DNA from: JACJWR01 sp963842975
Lineage (GTDB): Bacteria; Actinomycetota; Actinomycetes; S36-B12; UBA10799
Assembly (NCBI GenBank): GCA_963842975.1
Contig: CAWJIH010000009.1
Coordinates: 248,001 to 312,000, forward strand
Direction: 5' to 3'
DNA length: 64,000 nt
In this document: positions 7,826 to 16,361 of the stretch, in pieces
Layout: each line of letters begins with the position of its first letter
Numbering within the stretch: position 1 is the first letter of the stretch
Notes under the pieces: model-generated
What the model saw: only the letters and a program-made list of their open reading frames with translations
Told to the model about the DNA's origin: nothing
Databases searched by the model: none
Made by a program: the position numbers and the translations under genes

Positions 7826-10240
7826 ATGGACCCCTGGGCGCGCCGGGTCGCTGAGGCAATGACTCACCCGGTGGGTTTGCTCGGCGCCGACGGTAGGGCG
7901 CTCTACGTCAACGCGGCTTGGCGGCGCTGGTTTGGCGTTCCGAACGCCGACGCATCACTTCAGGACCTAGCCGGACTGATCCATGCGGAGGATCGCGAAC
8001 GGTTTGCGGAATTCTTCGCGTCGGTCAGGGAGTCGCAGGCCACCGGCGATGACAGGCGGGTGTGGGTGCGCTTCATGGGGCCGAACACCGCCGAAGGGGA
8101 GTCCTGGTGGACGGTGGGATACACGGCAGTCAGAAGTGACGACGGCCGCACGCTCGGTGGCCTGGTTGTACTTACCCCAGGAGCCGCGGGCGAAGATGCC
8201 GACGATGTGTGGCGAATCCGCGACGTTCTTTCTCACGCTGAGTCGATTGCCCACGTGGGAACGTGGGACTGGGACATCGTTTCGGGTCGGCTGTGGTGGT
8301 CGGATCAGGTTTATCAGATCCTCGGCCTCAACCCCGAGGACGTCGGTCCGGTGACTTACGAAACGTTTCTTTCCGCCGTGCACCCGGCGGAAAGGACCAC
8401 GTTGGACTCTCGCGTCCGGGAGGCGCTTGAAGATGACAGCCGCTACGACGTGCGCCATCGAGTCGTGCGGCCAGACGGCGAAATCCGATTTGTGCGCGAA
8501 CGGGCCGAGGTCACCCGAGATGGATCCGGAGTGCCCGTGCGAATGCTGGGCACGGTATCCGATGTGACCGAAGAGACACTTGCGGAGTTCGCGCGAGACC
8601 AAGCAGCAGAGTCCTTGGCCGCAAGCGAACGCCGATATCGCTTGCTGGCTGAGAACGCCTCTGATGTGGTCTGGCAGTTGGATTCTCGTGGCTTCCTGAC
8701 GTGGGTGTCGGAATCCGTCACAGCGGTGTTGGGTTGGGCACCAAAAGATGTGATCGGCCGTCACGTCTCGGAGTTTCTGCACCCGGAGGAATCAGCTGAT
8801 CTGGCATCAATGCCGGAAGTCTTGGCGGGGCATCTGGTGCCGGTGGATTTCCGACTGGCCCGGGCCGACGGTGGCTGGCGGTGGATGGCTGCCTCGATGC
8901 ACGGTGCGGAGGGTCCCGACGGCAGGGTGCTGGTGGGTTCGCTGCGTGACGTGCAGGCACAAGTGGAGATTGAGCTCGAACTCGAGCACGTGATGGGGCA
9001 TGACCTCGTCACCGGTCTGGCTACCAGGGACGCGATGGTCAACAGGGTCGCCGGTTTCCTCGACTCTGGAAGGCGAACCGGGCGCAGCGTCGCCGTGATG
9101 TGCATCAGCGTCGACTCGTTGGGCACCGTCAACGGCGCCTACAGCCACTCGGCTGGAGATCGGCTGCTGGCCGCCGTGGCGGGACGCATCGCCGAACTCG
9201 TGGGGGATCCAGACGTGCTTTCTAGGGGGGCCGGAAACGAATTCTTCCTCGTCATCACCGACTTGCGCGATGGGGCAGATGCCGGCGCAATCGCAGAACG
9301 CATACGCAGAGGGGTCCATCGCCCTGTCAATGTCGGCGAGGGACATACGGTGACCCCCACATTGAGCATCGGAATCGCCACTGCCGAAGGTGCAGCGAAC
9401 CCTGAGGAATTGCTCCGAGGCGCAGCGCTGGCGATGCAGCAGGCCAAGAAGGCAGGTCGCAACCGCTGTCAGTTCCTCGACTCGGATCTGGCTGCCGACG
9501 CCCAGGCCCGGCTCAAGGTGGAAGCGGGCATCCGCGAGGGTCTGCTGCTTGACGAGTTCACGCCTTGGTTCCAACCGATTGTGTCACTTGCCGATGGTGC
9601 CGTTGTTGGTCACGAAGCGCTGGTCAGGTGGGTGCGGCCCGATGATTCGGTCGTGGACGTCTGGAAGTTCTTGCCGGTTGCGGAGAGTGGACAGATGATT
9701 GCCGAGCTGGACCTCGTTGTGCTGCGCAAATCGATAGCAGAACTGGCGCGGGGTGGATCGGGCACGATCGCAGTCAACGTATCGGCGGCCTCCCTGCTCA
9801 GCGGAACCTACGACGCTGCTGTGGCCAAAGGGCTAGCCGAGTTCGGTGTTGATCCGGCCCGGCTGCAACTGGAAGTGACCGAAACCGCCTTGTTCAGCGT
9901 CAATCCTGAGGTGCAGCGCACCGTGGGGCGGATCGCCGACATGGGCATTGAGTGGTTCGTGGACGATTTCGGCACCGGCTATTCGTCCATCAGCCACCTA
10001 CGCGACCTGCCAATCTCGGGCCTCAAACTCGACAAATCCTTCACCGCCGGTATCCGAGCCAGGGATGACACCTGCCTGCGGCTGGCCGACGGTTTGGTGG
10101 GATTGGCGCAGGGGCTTGGTCTGAAGACCGTCGCAGAGGGCGTGGAGACGGCGGAAGAGGCGGACGTATTGCACGCGCAAGGGTGGACGTATGGGCAAGG
10201 TTGGTTGTACGGGCGGGCGGCGCCGCAGCGGGCGGATTAG
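7826..10240 (+). CDS. PAS-PAS-PAS-GGDEF(degenerate)-EAL protein, probable c-di-GMP phosphodiesterase
   Basis: About 804 residues. Three PAS-like sensory domains (roughly 10-110, 130-255, 270-385) precede a GGDEF domain (about 390-550) and an EAL domain (about 565-800). The GGDEF signature is degenerate (RGAGNEFF), so cyclase activity is unlikely. The EAL domain keeps HEALVRW, INVSA-like VNVSAASL, VTETALF, DDFGTGYSS, the LKLDKSF Lys and AEGVETAEE, so it should hydrolyse c-di-GMP to pGpG. It is soluble, with no membrane segment. I chose the ATG at 7826 because AGAGGTGA sits just upstream; an in-frame ATG at 7802 lacks a Shine-Dalgarno. It is convergent with the exopolysaccharide operon, which has a candidate c-di-GMP-binding domain. 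Confidence 0.92.
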   Translation: MDPWARRVAEAMTHPVGLLGADGRALYVNAAWRRWFGVPNADASLQDLAGLIHAEDRERFAEFFASVRESQATGDDRRVWVRFMGPNTAEGESWWTVGYTAVRSDDGRTLGGLVVLTPGAAGEDADDVWRIRDVLSHAESIAHVGTWDWDIVSGRLWWSDQVYQILGLNPEDVGPVTYETFLSAVHPAERTTLDSRVREALEDDSRYDVRHRVVRPDGEIRFVRERAEVTRDGSGVPVRMLGTVSDVTEETLAEFARDQAAESLAASERRYRLLAENASDVVWQLDSRGFLTWVSESVTAVLGWAPKDVIGRHVSEFLHPEESADLASMPEVLAGHLVPVDFRLARADGGWRWMAASMHGAEGPDGRVLVGSLRDVQAQVEIELELEHVMGHDLVTGLATRDAMVNRVAGFLDSGRRTGRSVAVMCISVDSLGTVNGAYSHSAGDRLLAAVAGRIAELVGDPDVLSRGAGNEFFLVITDLRDGADAGAIAERIRRGVHRPVNVGEGHTVTPTLSIGIATAEGAANPEELLRGAALAMQQAKKAGRNRCQFLDSDLAADAQARLKVEAGIREGLLLDEFTPWFQPIVSLADGAVVGHEALVRWVRPDDSVVDVWKFLPVAESGQMIAELDLVVLRKSIAELARGGSGTIAVNVSAASLLSGTYDAAVAKGLAEFGVDPARLQLEVTETALFSVNPEVQRTVGRIADMGIEWFVDDFGTGYSSISHLRDLPISGLKLDKSFTAGIRARDDTCLRLADGLVGLAQGLGLKTVAEGVETAEEADVLHAQGWTYGQGWLYGRAAPQRAD

Positions 10241-10249
10241 GGTCCCACG

Positions 10250-12115
10250 TCAGAGCCCACGGGCACTTTGGGGGGCATGGGTGTCCGTGAGGCCGTGAGG
10301 TGTCTTCTCCCAGTGAAATGGGGAGAACAGGAGTTGGTAGAAGGCCCGCCACGCTGCGGCCGAATGCATGAACCAGTAGAAGGGGTTGAGTAGGGCGTAA
10401 CCGCTGATTCGCCAGCCGTGGCGCCGACCCCCAGCGATGGCTGTGATGATGATGGCCAGGGAGTTTCCAACGATCGCATTGATCGCGGACGCGGTGATCA
10501 ACCAGGCCGGGAAGAAGTTGCCGTACTCCACCAGGTCCAGCGCCCCGAGCAAGGTCATACCCCACACCACCGGGTAAGCCAGGAACATCAGCGGAGTGCC
10601 AGCGATGAGCCCGACCATCCCGGCCACGCCGCGCCAGCCGAAGTTGCGCAGGTAGTTGTCGGGTCGGCGCAGGTGTACCAGCGCGGTGATCATGTAGCCC
10701 TTGATCCACCGCGTGCGTTGCCGGATCCACGCCCGGGCATCTGAGCACGCCTCCTCCCACGTTGTGGTGTGGTGGATCACGCCCACTCGATAGCCCATGG
10801 CCTCAGCGCGCAGGCCGAGGTCGGCGTCTTCGGTGACGTTGTACGGATCCCAGGCACCGAGTCGGCGCAGGCTAGCGGTGCGGAAATGGTTGGACGTGCC
10901 GCCCAACGGAATCGGAAATCCGGTGAGGTCCAGCCCTGGCAACATGGCATCGAACCATGCGGAGTATTCCAGGGCGAACATTCGGGTGAGTATGTTCTCC
11001 TCTGCGTTGAAGTAGTTCAGCGGCGCTTGAATGCACACGACGTCCGATGCGGCCCGCTCAAACTGCGCGAGGACTTTCCTGAGTTGCCTGGGTTCTGGCA
11101 TGTCTTCGGCGTCGTAGATGACCAGGTATTCACCACTGGAAAGCGAAAGGCCGTAGTTGCAGGCCCGAGGTTTGGTCTGCGGTGAACCCTCTGGGACGAT
11201 CACGATCCGGACGAAATCCGGGGGTGAGGCCTGCTTGGCGGCACTGATGGTTTCGGAGTCGGTCTCCTCGAGCAACACCAGCACCTGCAGCTTGTTTTGT
11301 GGGTAGTCCAGCCGGCCAAGGTTCTCGAGTACTTGTCCGATGATGTTGTGCTCCCGGAACGCCGGCACCAAGAGCGTGTACGTGGGCCATTCCCGCTCGG
11401 GTGTATCGAGCAACTCCTCCCCGGTCCGGCTGAGCCGGGCAAAGGTGGTCATGCCCAGCAGCGACATGAGGACCTTGAACAGCAGACCCGACAGGAACAG
11501 CAGATTTGCCAGCAGCACAAAAACCAGCAACACGTCGCGGGGCCAAATCACGAGGGCGACCAGGGTCGCCACCCCGGCGGACCAGCCGACGATCCGCTGC
11601 CACCGCTGAATACCGAGGGCAGCCGAAAAGGCGGGGCGCTCCGCCTTCAGACCTTCGGCCGCCAAGTAGAGCAGTCGTTCCCGGAAGATCTTCGTTACGG
11701 CTTGATCGAGATCCCACCACGTCACCGCCACGAACTCCACCGCCACGCCGCCCAGCGCCTCGCTCACCCGATCACCGAATTCGTTGGTGGGGACTTCGTC
11801 GGTCGCCACCAACACGCGGTCATCGAGCCACGCGAGTGGTAGCCATCCACGTTCGAGGATCTTCACCGGGTCGTCGGTGTCTAGGGCCTGCGGATCTGGA
11901 GGTTCGGCTACGAGATCGCGGGTCCCGATTCCGAATTGAGCGGCGATGGCGTCGCGAATCTGCAGCCGATGAACGGCGCCCTGCAGAATCAAGTGGCTGC
12001 CCAGGAGGCCCCCGAATTGTCGCTGGGCGGCCAATGCTGAGCCAAGTTGATCTGGGGTGATCAGGCCGCGCGACACGAGTAGTTCGCCAAGTTGGATGCG
12101 TTGCTCGGTCGGCAC
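10250..12115 (-). CDS. Cellulose-synthase-like GT2 glycosyltransferase with N-terminal MshEN domain
   Basis: A 621-residue membrane synthase. Residues 5-60 hold two consecutive MshEN-like motifs (LGELLVSRGLITPDQLGSAL and LGSHLILQGAVHRLQIRDAI, each ending AAQ). MshEN domains bind c-di-GMP, although the usual RLG arginine is Gln in the first motif and Leu in the second. Two membrane spans (about 175-220) precede the GT-A core: TLLVPAFREHNIIGQ, a DxD-like YDAEDMPEP, TEDADLGLRAEAMG and the acceptor motif QRTRWIKGY. Further spans follow. It should polymerise or transfer sugars from an activated donor. The GTG start has AGGAG 8 nt upstream and lies 1 nt after the stop of the preceding glycosyltransferase gene. 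Confidence 0.9.
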   Translation of the reverse strand: MPTEQRIQLGELLVSRGLITPDQLGSALAAQRQFGGLLGSHLILQGAVHRLQIRDAIAAQFGIGTRDLVAEPPDPQALDTDDPVKILERGWLPLAWLDDRVLVATDEVPTNEFGDRVSEALGGVAVEFVAVTWWDLDQAVTKIFRERLLYLAAEGLKAERPAFSAALGIQRWQRIVGWSAGVATLVALVIWPRDVLLVFVLLANLLFLSGLLFKVLMSLLGMTTFARLSRTGEELLDTPEREWPTYTLLVPAFREHNIIGQVLENLGRLDYPQNKLQVLVLLEETDSETISAAKQASPPDFVRIVIVPEGSPQTKPRACNYGLSLSSGEYLVIYDAEDMPEPRQLRKVLAQFERAASDVVCIQAPLNYFNAEENILTRMFALEYSAWFDAMLPGLDLTGFPIPLGGTSNHFRTASLRRLGAWDPYNVTEDADLGLRAEAMGYRVGVIHHTTTWEEACSDARAWIRQRTRWIKGYMITALVHLRRPDNYLRNFGWRGVAGMVGLIAGTPLMFLAYPVVWGMTLLGALDLVEYGNFFPAWLITASAINAIVGNSLAIIITAIAGGRRHGWRISGYALLNPFYWFMHSAAAWRAFYQLLFSPFHWEKTPHGLTDTHAPQSARGL

Positions 12116-12116
12116 G

Positions 12117-13802
12117 TCACTGCTCCTTTACCCGCTGCAGCACCACTTGGTCGCCGCTGGTGAACACCAGCACGTAACGCTGAGCGAACAACGGTTCCGC
12201 CGCGGCGGCGTCGCACACTTCGTCCGGATTGAATCCAGACCGGCACAACACCCAGTCTGCCGTGGGATTGCTCAACTGCGCCTCGAAGTCGGGGCTGAAC
12301 CGGGCCGATACCAGATTGAAGTCGACACCGACCGCGACCAGCGTTGGATTCACTGATTCGTCCATCAGCAGGGTTTCGTCAGGCGCGCGCTGAGCGCGGA
12401 TGAATTCGGTCGCGGTGGTGAGGTCGGATCTGTCCATCGCGATGCGTTCGGCTTCGGCATACGAAGGCACCGCAGCCTGCTCAGGGTCTAGTACTGGGGC
12501 CGAATCTGCCAGCATGATGGCGAGTAGCGGAACGGAAACGGCAGAAGCCGCCACTGTGCCAGCGTGCCTTCCCAACGGCGTACCAAGTCGTTTCTTACGC
12601 AGCCAGTTGCCAACCGGAGCCGCGAGTGACTGCAGCAGGTAGGCGGCAGCCAGGGCCGACACCAGCGCCAGCAGGGCGCCGTGGCGAATGTTGAAAAGGC
12701 CCGGAGGTGTCGTCATGGCGTGTTTGATCACCGATTGCCCAGCAGCGAGCGAAAGCACGTAGAAGGGGAAGATGTAGGTGAGCAGCCACATCGGCCACGT
12801 GCGCGCGGCAAATGGTTCGCGGATCAGCGCCGCCGTCAACCCGGCGATGGTGATCGCTAGCGTCACACCACCCAGCGCGAACCAGACCGTCCAGGCGTAG
12901 GTATCCAACGACACCCAGAGGGAGCCTTTCGTCGGCAACAGGCCGAGTGACTCGAGTTGTTCCTGCTGGAATTGTGCGCTGTATTGGCCTCGCTGAAACG
13001 CCAGGATGTCTCCTTGCTGCACCCAGTTGATCACGATCCACCACACGCCGACGGCTGCGGCAGGGAGGGCAACGGCGAGGCCCATTCGCAGGCTGTAGCT
13101 CCAGGATCGCCACCGCGAGTGGGCGATGGCGAACATCGCGCACGTCGCTACCACCGCGAAGGCCCATCCGTCGTACCTGCTCCCCACTGCAAGCGCGGTG
13201 GGAAAACCCACGTAGACCAGGACCTCGCCGCCGCTCAAAGGCCGTTCGGAGGCTATGAATCCCGAGATGCCTGACGTTGCCATCGCAACGCCCGCCAGGA
13301 GCACCGGCTCGGTCATGGCAGTGGAGTGCAGCAGCAAGATGGCCGGGTTGAGCACGAACACCGACAAGCCCGCGACGGCCACCAGGGTCGAAGTGATGCC
13401 CATCCGTTTCATCACCCGATACAGCGCAGCGGTGGTGACGCCGAGGCACAGGCTGGACAACAAGACCCCGGGTAGCCCGAGTCGCCAAAGTTCCGGGCTC
13501 GCCAGGCCCACGAGGGTGAACGGTGCCAGCAACAGGTGTGGAATAGGCAGCCAGACCGTTCCCAATTGACCCAGGCCAGGCGAGTCTCCGTCCCACAGCC
13601 TCCTGGCGATGGTCAAATGCGCATCTGAGTCGGCGTAGGTCGCAGCAATCCCGGCACGCATGCTGAACACCCCCGCCACCAGACCAATACCCGTCGCGAC
13701 GGCAGCGACCAGGAGGGTGTGACGCACCCGTCGGACTTCCCTCCGGCGTTGGAGCGCTGGGGTGTCGAGTACCGACGTCGGCAACTCATGCGTGATGCTC
13801 AT
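12117..13802 (-). CDS. Multispanning membrane glycosyltransferase (PMT/ArnT-like)
   Basis: About 561 residues with around ten hydrophobic spans. The first loop has the acidic YADSDAHLTIARRLWDGD expected of GT-C transferases, followed by LGTVWLPIPHLLLAPFTL. The C-terminal ~120 residues form an extracytoplasmic domain. GT-C enzymes use polyprenyl-phosphate sugars on the outer face of the membrane. I chose the ATG at 13802 (MSITHELPT), 8 nt after the bcsB-like gene, rather than an upstream start that overlaps it. It is the middle gene of the BcsB-like/PMT/GT2 operon and probably acts on the same polymer. The donor sugar is unknown. Confidence 0.8.
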   Translation of the reverse strand: MSITHELPTSVLDTPALQRRREVRRVRHTLLVAAVATGIGLVAGVFSMRAGIAATYADSDAHLTIARRLWDGDSPGLGQLGTVWLPIPHLLLAPFTLVGLASPELWRLGLPGVLLSSLCLGVTTAALYRVMKRMGITSTLVAVAGLSVFVLNPAILLLHSTAMTEPVLLAGVAMATSGISGFIASERPLSGGEVLVYVGFPTALAVGSRYDGWAFAVVATCAMFAIAHSRWRSWSYSLRMGLAVALPAAAVGVWWIVINWVQQGDILAFQRGQYSAQFQQEQLESLGLLPTKGSLWVSLDTYAWTVWFALGGVTLAITIAGLTAALIREPFAARTWPMWLLTYIFPFYVLSLAAGQSVIKHAMTTPPGLFNIRHGALLALVSALAAAYLLQSLAAPVGNWLRKKRLGTPLGRHAGTVAASAVSVPLLAIMLADSAPVLDPEQAAVPSYAEAERIAMDRSDLTTATEFIRAQRAPDETLLMDESVNPTLVAVGVDFNLVSARFSPDFEAQLSNPTADWVLCRSGFNPDEVCDAAAAEPLFAQRYVLVFTSGDQVVLQRVKEQ

Positions 13803-13809
13803 GTTGGCC

Positions 13810-15730
13810 CTATGGTCGGCGCCGCCAGGCGCGCAGCGCCAATCCCACCACAATTCCGGTCAGCAACACCCCAGCAATCCACCACACCCATTGGAGCGAC
13901 CTCAGGCTGCTCACGGAGGTCTGCTCGGGTTGGGTCGCGATCGATCCCGGGTCCAGGAAGACCGTCTCCTGGCCCGGCTGGGCAAGCGCGATGCTCTGGT
14001 CGAGGCTGAACCAGCCGGTCGGGTTGGCGTTGGATTCGACGGCTAGGCGTTGGGCCTCGACCAGGGAGTTTGGGCCGTATGCGCCCAACGCCAGCAGTGC
14101 GCGCTCGCCGTTTTGGTATGCCTGAAATGCGGCGTAGGAGCCGCTCACTTCTGCAGTGAGGACGTTGTTGGCAACATCGACTGTCCGCACTGGAGCCAAG
14201 CGCAGGGGAGTGGCGATTTCAGTATCTTCACCGTCGCCGATACCCACGGCCACGCCAGGCCTCGAGTCGGAGACAAAGGCCTCCCAGGGAAGCAGCGCGA
14301 CTTTGATCTGCTTGACCCGTGAGCCGCTGTAGGGAGGCCAGAATCTGGCCTGCTTGCGCCGCCGATTCGTCCGCAGACTGCTGCGAGCCGAATGCCACCG
14401 GAGTGGTGGTGGTCAGGGCCTGTGGAAACATCTCGAAGCCGGTCACAGACGATCCAGCCGAGGCGGTGATAGTGCTCGCCTGGGTGTCGATGTCGAGTCG
14501 GGCGGGCAGACCATCCAGCGTGCACTCGCCGCCCCGCGGGAGGTATTCGAGTTGGATCGTCACAGAGTTGTCGCGTCGGACCTCGGCACCGGAGACGGTT
14601 ACGGACATGGCGAAATCCGACTCGTTGGTCATCGGTACCGAATCGATCAGCTCGTCGTTCCACAGCAGGTTCACCCGGCCCTCCCCGCCCTGCACGGGAG
14701 TGACTGCCCCTACCAACGAGATCGTCATTTGGTTGACGGGTCGGCCGAAGTCGCTCTGGCTTATTCCAAACGTCGATTCGACGATGCCCACGCCCGCTAG
14801 AGCTGGGTTCGCTTTGCCGAGGTCGGCCAAGGACCTGCTGAGACTGGGGATCGTCTCGGCGATGGTTGCGCGGGGTTCGCCCGCTGTCGGCTCCCCCAGC
14901 ACGGCCACACTGTCGCTGGCAAGTGACCGTGCCGCAGACGTGAGGGTGTCGGCCGGTCCGGTGATCTTCAGGATTCCGTCGACCACCTCTACCTTGGACT
15001 CCGCGCTCTCAGTGACTTCGACGAGCCGGTCCAGGCTTGGGTTGGCAGGTATGGGCGCTTCGACCTGCAGACCTACCTCGGTGGGTCGCGGAAAAGTCTT
15101 GGCCATCACGGTCACGGTGTTCAGCGCGGCTTCGTGTAGTTGCGGAGCGGAGTCGGGCGGCACCGATACGGTGACGGACCGGGGACTCCCAGTCAGGAAG
15201 TCCGCGACTGACTCGGGTGCCGCAATCGGCACTTCGTAGGCGATCTTGATGTCGTCCAACACTGCGGCGACACCGGTTTGATCGAAGCACCTTTCGTCAT
15301 CGTCGCCCAACGCGATTCGCAGCCCCACTTGTAGGCGGTTCTCGTCGTCAAGATCTTCGGTGCTCATGAGTGCCAGCACGTCGCCGCCTGTCAGTGCGTC
15401 CACTGGTGCAATGTCGCGTCCACCTAAGGTGACGATCAACTCGCCCGGACGGGTGTAGCTGGAGGTCACAACGGCGGCGAAGAGCACCGGAACTGCGTCG
15501 GTGGGAAGCGGGATCGTTGTTGTGGCTTGGCCACGGATGCCAGAAATCGTCAGGACATCTGGACTTTCCAGGATGGTGTCGGCGTCGGTGTCCACGGTTG
15601 CAAAGGCGGGCGTTTGCATGCTCGTCAGCGCCAAGGTGCACAGGATGAGCAAACTCAGGCAGACCATCGCGAAGGAGCCTCGCTGGTGACGAGGCGGAAC
15701 TGAGCAATCGCTTCGTAACTGCCGGTGCAT
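13810..15730 (-). pseudogene. BcsB-like exopolysaccharide synthase subunit, split by one indel
   Basis: First gene of the operon. An N-terminal signal sequence (MVCLSLLILCTLALTSMQTP) leads into two carbohydrate-binding/flavodoxin-like repeats. The second shows the BcsB pattern VNLLWNDELIDSVPM, LEYLPRGGECTLDGLPARLD and GFEMFPQAL. The first frame ends at 14228; the remainder (RVKQIKVALLPWEAFVSDSR, AVGIGDGEDTEIATPLRL) continues in another frame and ends with a C-terminal anchor WVWWIAGVLLTGIVVGLALR and a basic tail. This signal-domain-anchor topology is that of BcsB, which guides nascent cellulose. The frame change lies between about 14305 and 14335. The combined length is around 640 residues. 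A later ATG at 15667 would start directly at the signal peptide. Confidence 0.78.
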
Positions 15731-15908
15731 AGATAGGCCCCAAATGTGGATTGCCTCAACACTCTAAGTGATCTTAGATCGGATTTGTTGGTTGCCCACA
15801 CACGACTCGTTGCTCTGCGTGGCAAGGTGTGGGTTGCGCCCACCGGCCTGTAGGGGGTTGAGTGAAGGAATGAAGAGCGTTGAAAACTGAGCAATCGGGC
15901 GGGCAAAT

Positions 15909-16282
15909 GTGTTGCAGTTGATGCTGGCCGCAGGCCTCGCAGCGTCAGTACTGGTCGCGTGCGGGTCGAGTGGTGAAGCAGGCGGCGACTCGGCTCGGCC
16001 AGCGCCGCCACGGATTCTCCGGATGAAACGGCGACCGCGGCTGACGCTGGCACCTCACCTCCACTGCCGCCTCCTACGACGGAACCCGATAACGAAGCGG
16101 TCAATGCCGCGCTGGTCGGATTGTCGGAGGAGGCGGCGCAGACCAAGGCTGCCGCCAGCGGGTACGAAGTACGGATCGCCATGGTCGATGGCGAGCCACG
16201 TGCGCTCACCATGGACTACCGCACCGACCGGATCAACCTCGAGCTCGAGGACGGAGTTGTGGTGCGGGCAACCGTGGGTTAG
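15909..16282 (+). pseudogene. Small lipoprotein with I78-inhibitor-like C-terminus, split by one indel
   Basis: The GTG at 15909 opens a lipoprotein signal peptide with lipobox LVAC, then a Gly/Ser-rich linker. The frame then runs on without a stop into typA. A different frame from about 15998 to the TAG at 16280 encodes a Pro/Thr/Glu linker and a small domain ending GYEVRIAMVDGEPRALTMDY, RTDRINLELEDGVVVRATVG. The Y-R-x-D-R-(I/L)-N pattern is that of peptidase-inhibitor I78 family proteins. One missing base near 15996-16000 would restore a lipoprotein of about 125 residues. It should be anchored outside the cell membrane. The inhibitor assignment is by pattern only. Confidence 0.6.
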
Positions 16283-16361
16283 CGCTTCGCCGGCGATCGC
16301 GCGGGCCGCAGCCAGCGACGCGCTGCCACACCGGAGCGCACGCACCTGCGACGATGTGCAC

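Noticed and set aside
15909..16361. N-terminal extension of TypA
   Set aside because: Arises from a frameshifted lipoprotein gene reading into typA; TypA proteins begin at the MTLTSRDDLRN position.
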